A DNA stretch of 18,353 nucleotides from Nautiliaceae bacterium (GTDB lineage: Bacteria > Campylobacterota > Campylobacteria > Campylobacterales > Nautiliaceae): positions 1 through 18,353 of the forward strand of contig JAMOSM010000015.1 in the NCBI GenBank assembly GCA_027063075.1, given 5' to 3'. The notes beneath the pieces are model-generated. The model was not told where the DNA came from. It ran no database searches and saw nothing but the letters and a program-made list of their open reading frames with translations. Made by a program: the position numbers and the translations under genes. Within the stretch, counting starts at the first letter, position 1. Every line of letters begins with the position of its first letter. Of the stretch, positions 16,361 to 18,353 are shown one piece after another.

Positions 16361-16974
16361 CTTTTTGAATATACCTTTTTTCCATTTTTTATTAAAGCAC
16401 CATCTAAACTTAAATCTTCATCAAATCCAAATATCTTTTTAGTGTTTTCAAACTCTCTGTTATATTCTTTTATTACCTCTTCAAAAGAGATTCTTTTTTC
16501 TAGTTCTATAAAAAACTGCTGTAAAATTTTATCATTTTTTACTCTAATATCCAAATATCCAAACTCTTTAGAAGGTGAAAAAGATGTATTTAAACCTATA
16601 CCACAAATAAGTGTTTCGTTTTTTAAATTTGTGATAATTCCACCTACCTTAAAAGGTTTTTTATCAATTAAATATATATCATTTGGCCATTTTAAAACGA
16701 CATTGCTCCCTAAATTATTTAATGTTTTTTTTAAAATCCAGCCAAAATAAATAGAGAAACTCTGAAGAGGTATATTTTTAAAAAATATCAAAGGATATGC
16801 AAAAGAAAAAAACAGATTTCCTTTTTTTCCTATCCATCTGTTTCCCCTGCTTCCAATTCCATCTGTTTGATATTCACTCCATATACAAACTGGCAATTCG
16901 TATTTTTTTAAATTTCCTAATAAATATTTATGGGTTGATTCAATTTTTTCAAAATAAATTAATTTTATTTTCAT
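16357..16974 (-). CDS. birA: Short biotin--[biotin carboxyl carrier protein] ligase
   Basis: Class I biotin ligase of 205 residues, without the N-terminal DNA-binding domain of E. coli BirA and with little of the C-terminal SH3-like domain. Visible motifs are ESTHKYL (12-18), the biotin/AMP loop GIGSRGNRW (39-47), KWPNDIY (95-101) and KVGGIITN with catalytic-type K109 (109-116), then GIGLN (125-129). It should biotinylate the acetyl-CoA carboxylase carrier protein, but cannot act as a repressor. Its ATG overlaps the fmt stop and its stop overlaps the parA start, making it part of the tightly coupled fmt-birA-parA-parB unit. Confidence 0.93.
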   Translation of the reverse strand: MKIKLIYFEKIESTHKYLLGNLKKYELPVCIWSEYQTDGIGSRGNRWIGKKGNLFFSFAYPLIFFKNIPLQSFSIYFGWILKKTLNNLGSNVVLKWPNDIYLIDKKPFKVGGIITNLKNETLICGIGLNTSFSPSKEFGYLDIRVKNDKILQQFFIELEKRISFEEVIKEYNREFENTKKIFGFDEDLSLDGALIKNGKKVYSKR

Positions 16975-17852
16975 AAGATATTATCTCCTATCTTCAGGCG
17001 CTTTCCATTTACATAATCAACTGCCCTAACCTCTTTTTTTCCGGGAGCTTGAAGTTTTAAAAGTTTTATCTTACCTCTTTTACATCCCACAACGACTCCG
17101 TCATTTATTTCTATAATCTTCCCCGGAAAATTAAAAGTATCAGTATCAATCAGTTCCATTTCGTTTATTTTAAATTTTTGCGTAAAAATTCCAGGCCACG
17201 GTTTAAATGCCCTGTATTTCCTGTCTATAATCTCAGCACTTTCAAAATCAACAAGGCCGTCTTCTTTTTTTATTTTAGGGGCATATGTGGCAAGAAGGTC
17301 ATTTTGTTTTAAAGGTTTTATTCTATCAAAGTTTTCAATTGTATAAATAATCTGTTTTGACGCAATATCGGCTAATTCATCAAATAAATCAATACTTGTT
17401 TTTCTGCCAACTTCAGTATAATCCCAAGATAAAATATCCCCGGTATCAAGCCCTTTATCCATAAGCATAGAAGTTACACCTGTATATTTATCACCGTTTA
17501 ATATAGCACTTTGAATAGGACTTGCACCTCTGTATTTTGGAAGTAAAGAAGCATGAAGATTAACACAAGGAGCAGTTTTTAAGATATTTTCAGGCAACAA
17601 AAGCCCGTATGCAGCAACTACAATAAAATCTGGATTAAATCTATTTAAATCTTCTTTTTTTAAAGAAACAGGAGTAAAGACTTCAAAGCCTTTTTTTAAA
17701 GCATACTCTTTCACAGGTGTTGGAGTTAAAATCTTTTTTCTTCCTACGGGTTTGTCAGGTTGAGTATAAACTGCTTTGATGGTGTATTTTTTGGCAAGAG
17801 AATCTAAAATTTTTACTGCATAATCAGGACTTCCCATAAAAACTATATTCAT
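16971..17852 (-). CDS. fmt: Methionyl-tRNA formyltransferase
   Basis: Formylates the methionine on initiator tRNA using 10-formyltetrahydrofolate; 293 residues, slightly shorter than E. coli (315). The N-terminal formyltransferase domain has FMGSPDYAV (5-13), YTQPDKPVGR (29-38), the catalytic NLHASLLPKYRGASPIQ (N98, H100; 98-114) and GLDTGDIL (134-141, D136). The C-terminal OB-like domain ends KRLKIGDNIL. AAGGAAAAAG lies just before ATG 17852. It opens the birA-parA-parB unit and has a near-consensus promoter right at the PiT stop. A 12-bp inverted repeat flanks its start codon. Confidence 0.96.
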   Translation of the reverse strand: MNIVFMGSPDYAVKILDSLAKKYTIKAVYTQPDKPVGRKKILTPTPVKEYALKKGFEVFTPVSLKKEDLNRFNPDFIVVAAYGLLLPENILKTAPCVNLHASLLPKYRGASPIQSAILNGDKYTGVTSMLMDKGLDTGDILSWDYTEVGRKTSIDLFDELADIASKQIIYTIENFDRIKPLKQNDLLATYAPKIKKEDGLVDFESAEIIDRKYRAFKPWPGIFTQKFKINEMELIDTDTFNFPGKIIEINDGVVVGCKRGKIKLLKLQAPGKKEVRAVDYVNGKRLKIGDNIL

Positions 17853-17873
17853 CTTTTTCCTTTTTTATGGGAA
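17831..17873 (-). repeat. Inverted repeat flanking the fmt start
   Basis: TTCCCATAAAAA (17831-17842) and TTTTTATGGGAA (17862-17873) are perfect 12-bp inverted arms with a 19-base loop holding the fmt ribosome site and start codon. The outer arm overlaps the last base of the -10 element, so it would be complete in mRNA only for transcripts arriving from upstream. One arm encodes VFMGS, so conservation may be coding. Confidence 0.4.
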
Positions 17874-17884
17874 TTATATCAAAA
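17873..17884 (-). promoter_or_regulatory. Extended -10 promoter of the fmt-birA-parA-parB unit
   Basis: The minus strand reads TTTTGATATAAT, matching the TTTGnTATAAT form exactly. Start of transcription would be near 17866, 14 bases before the fmt ATG. It overlaps the U-run of the upstream terminator. Confidence 0.7.
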
Positions 17885-17907
17885 GGGGATTAAAGCATCA
17901 TCCCCTT
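17881..17907 (-). terminator. Intrinsic terminator at the end of the PiT gene
   Basis: On the minus strand, AAGGGGAT and ATCCCCTT form an 8-bp stem (17900-17907 with 17883-17890) around a 9-base loop, followed by TT of a four-base U-run. The stem includes the stop codon region of the phosphate transporter gene. The U-run is short, so termination may be partial and allow read-through into fmt. Confidence 0.6.
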
Positions 17908-18353
17908 AATCATAAAGAAAATCATAGCCGCAAGCACAGCCGCAACCGGTACCGTAATAATCCAAGCTGCAATAATTTTTTTGAAAAGGTCTCTTTTTAC
18001 ATATTTTACTTTTTCTTCTTTTTTAAGAATTTTTTTGTATTTTTTAATCATTTTTTCAAGCTCTTCTATTGTATCAATAATTTCAACTATTCTCTTATAA
18101 TCTTCTTTATTTTTATCAGATTTTGCCTGAAGAATTTTTAGCTCTTTTTCATAAGATTTTAATTCTTCTTCCATCTCTTTTAACTCTTTTTCAATTTCAT
18201 CCTCTTTTTGCTCTACAAGATGAAGCCATTCTCTTAAAAATCCGACACCAAAAATAGCACCGACTGCAATATGGGTAGAGCTTACAGGAAGACCAAGCTG
18301 TGAAGCAATAATTACAGTAATTGCAGCTGCAAGTGCCACACAAAAACCTCTTA
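17890..18353 (-). CDS. PiT-family inorganic phosphate transporter, C-terminal part (partial)
   Basis: The open frame runs past the right edge of the window; the GTG at 18339 is an internal valine (upstream codons encode RGFC), so the start is outside. The visible part has the PiT signature GLPVSSTHIAVGAIFGVGF (about 20-38 of the visible chain), the C-terminal membrane helix IIAAWIITVPVAAVLAAMIFFMI, and between them a hydrophilic insertion of about 70 residues rich in Glu and Lys with heptad-like leucine spacing. PiT proteins take up metal-phosphate with protons or sodium across the inner membrane. In E. coli PitA these two helical segments are joined by a short loop. A terminator overlaps its stop. 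Confidence 0.88.
   Translation of the reverse strand, partial: RGFCVALAAAITVIIASQLGLPVSSTHIAVGAIFGVGFLREWLHLVEQKEDEIEKELKEMEEELKSYEKELKILQAKSDKNKEDYKRIVEIIDTIEELEKMIKKYKKILKKEEKVKYVKRDLFKKIIAAWIITVPVAAVLAAMIFFMIKGMML

Noticed and set aside
14700..17900. parS site or replication origin near parAB
   Set aside because: I looked for TTTCACGTGAAA-like palindromes and DnaA-box clusters by eye and saw none; TGTGAAAT near 14744-14750 is only a half match.
18337..18339. GTG as start of the phosphate transporter gene
   Set aside because: The frame stays open to the window edge and the protein would start in the middle of a PiT membrane segment.

Overview
The window is very AT-rich and densely packed with bacterial genes. 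It most resembles a deep-branching, probably thermophilic, chemolithotrophic member of the Campylobacterota (Nautiliales-like). Four things support this. The gene order fmt-birA-parA-parB-atpF'-atpF-atpH-atpA-atpG-atpD-atpC-tolQ/R/A/B-pal-cpoB-slyD is, as far as I recall, the arrangement of Campylobacter and relatives. The F1/b part of the ATP synthase is separated from the a and c subunits. The -10 elements are of the TTTGATATAAT type. There is a complex-I/energy-converting-hydrogenase-like pair at the left edge. The genus assignment is inference.

Layout, left to right. 1-585 (+): the last codons of a group 4 hydrogenase/complex-I-type large subunit, then its NuoB/HycG-like small subunit. 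619-1584 (-): a hotdog thioesterase and a secreted PEBP-family protein. 1667-3849 (+): glyS and a ThiS-type sulfur carrier. From 3846 to the right edge, about 14.5 kb is read from the minus strand only. In transcription order this block holds the C-terminal part of a PiT phosphate transporter; a fmt-birA-parA-parB unit in which every junction is a 4-bp ATGA overlap; the ATP synthase genes b', b, delta, alpha, gamma, beta and epsilon; a Tol-Pal set (tolQ, tolR, tolA, tolB, pal, cpoB) that starts inside the end of atpC; slyD; and a 115-residue protein that looks like the isolated C-terminal domain of FtsZ.

Functionally the minus-strand block combines translation initiation (Fmt), protein biotinylation (BirA), chromosome segregation (ParAB), the ATP synthase peripheral stalk and F1 head, and the proton-motive-force-driven Tol-Pal system, which links outer-membrane constriction to division. 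The free-standing FtsZ-C-like protein at the end of this block is the most unusual gene here, because FtsZ normally carries this domain behind its GTPase domain.

Regulatory signals seen: near-consensus extended -10 promoters before fmt and slyD, weaker ones before glyS and atpF', a terminator at the end of the PiT gene, and an 11-bp perfect hairpin that buries the ribosome binding site of cpoB. There is no gap over 100 bases without a gene, and I see no tRNA, rRNA, CRISPR array or insertion sequence.
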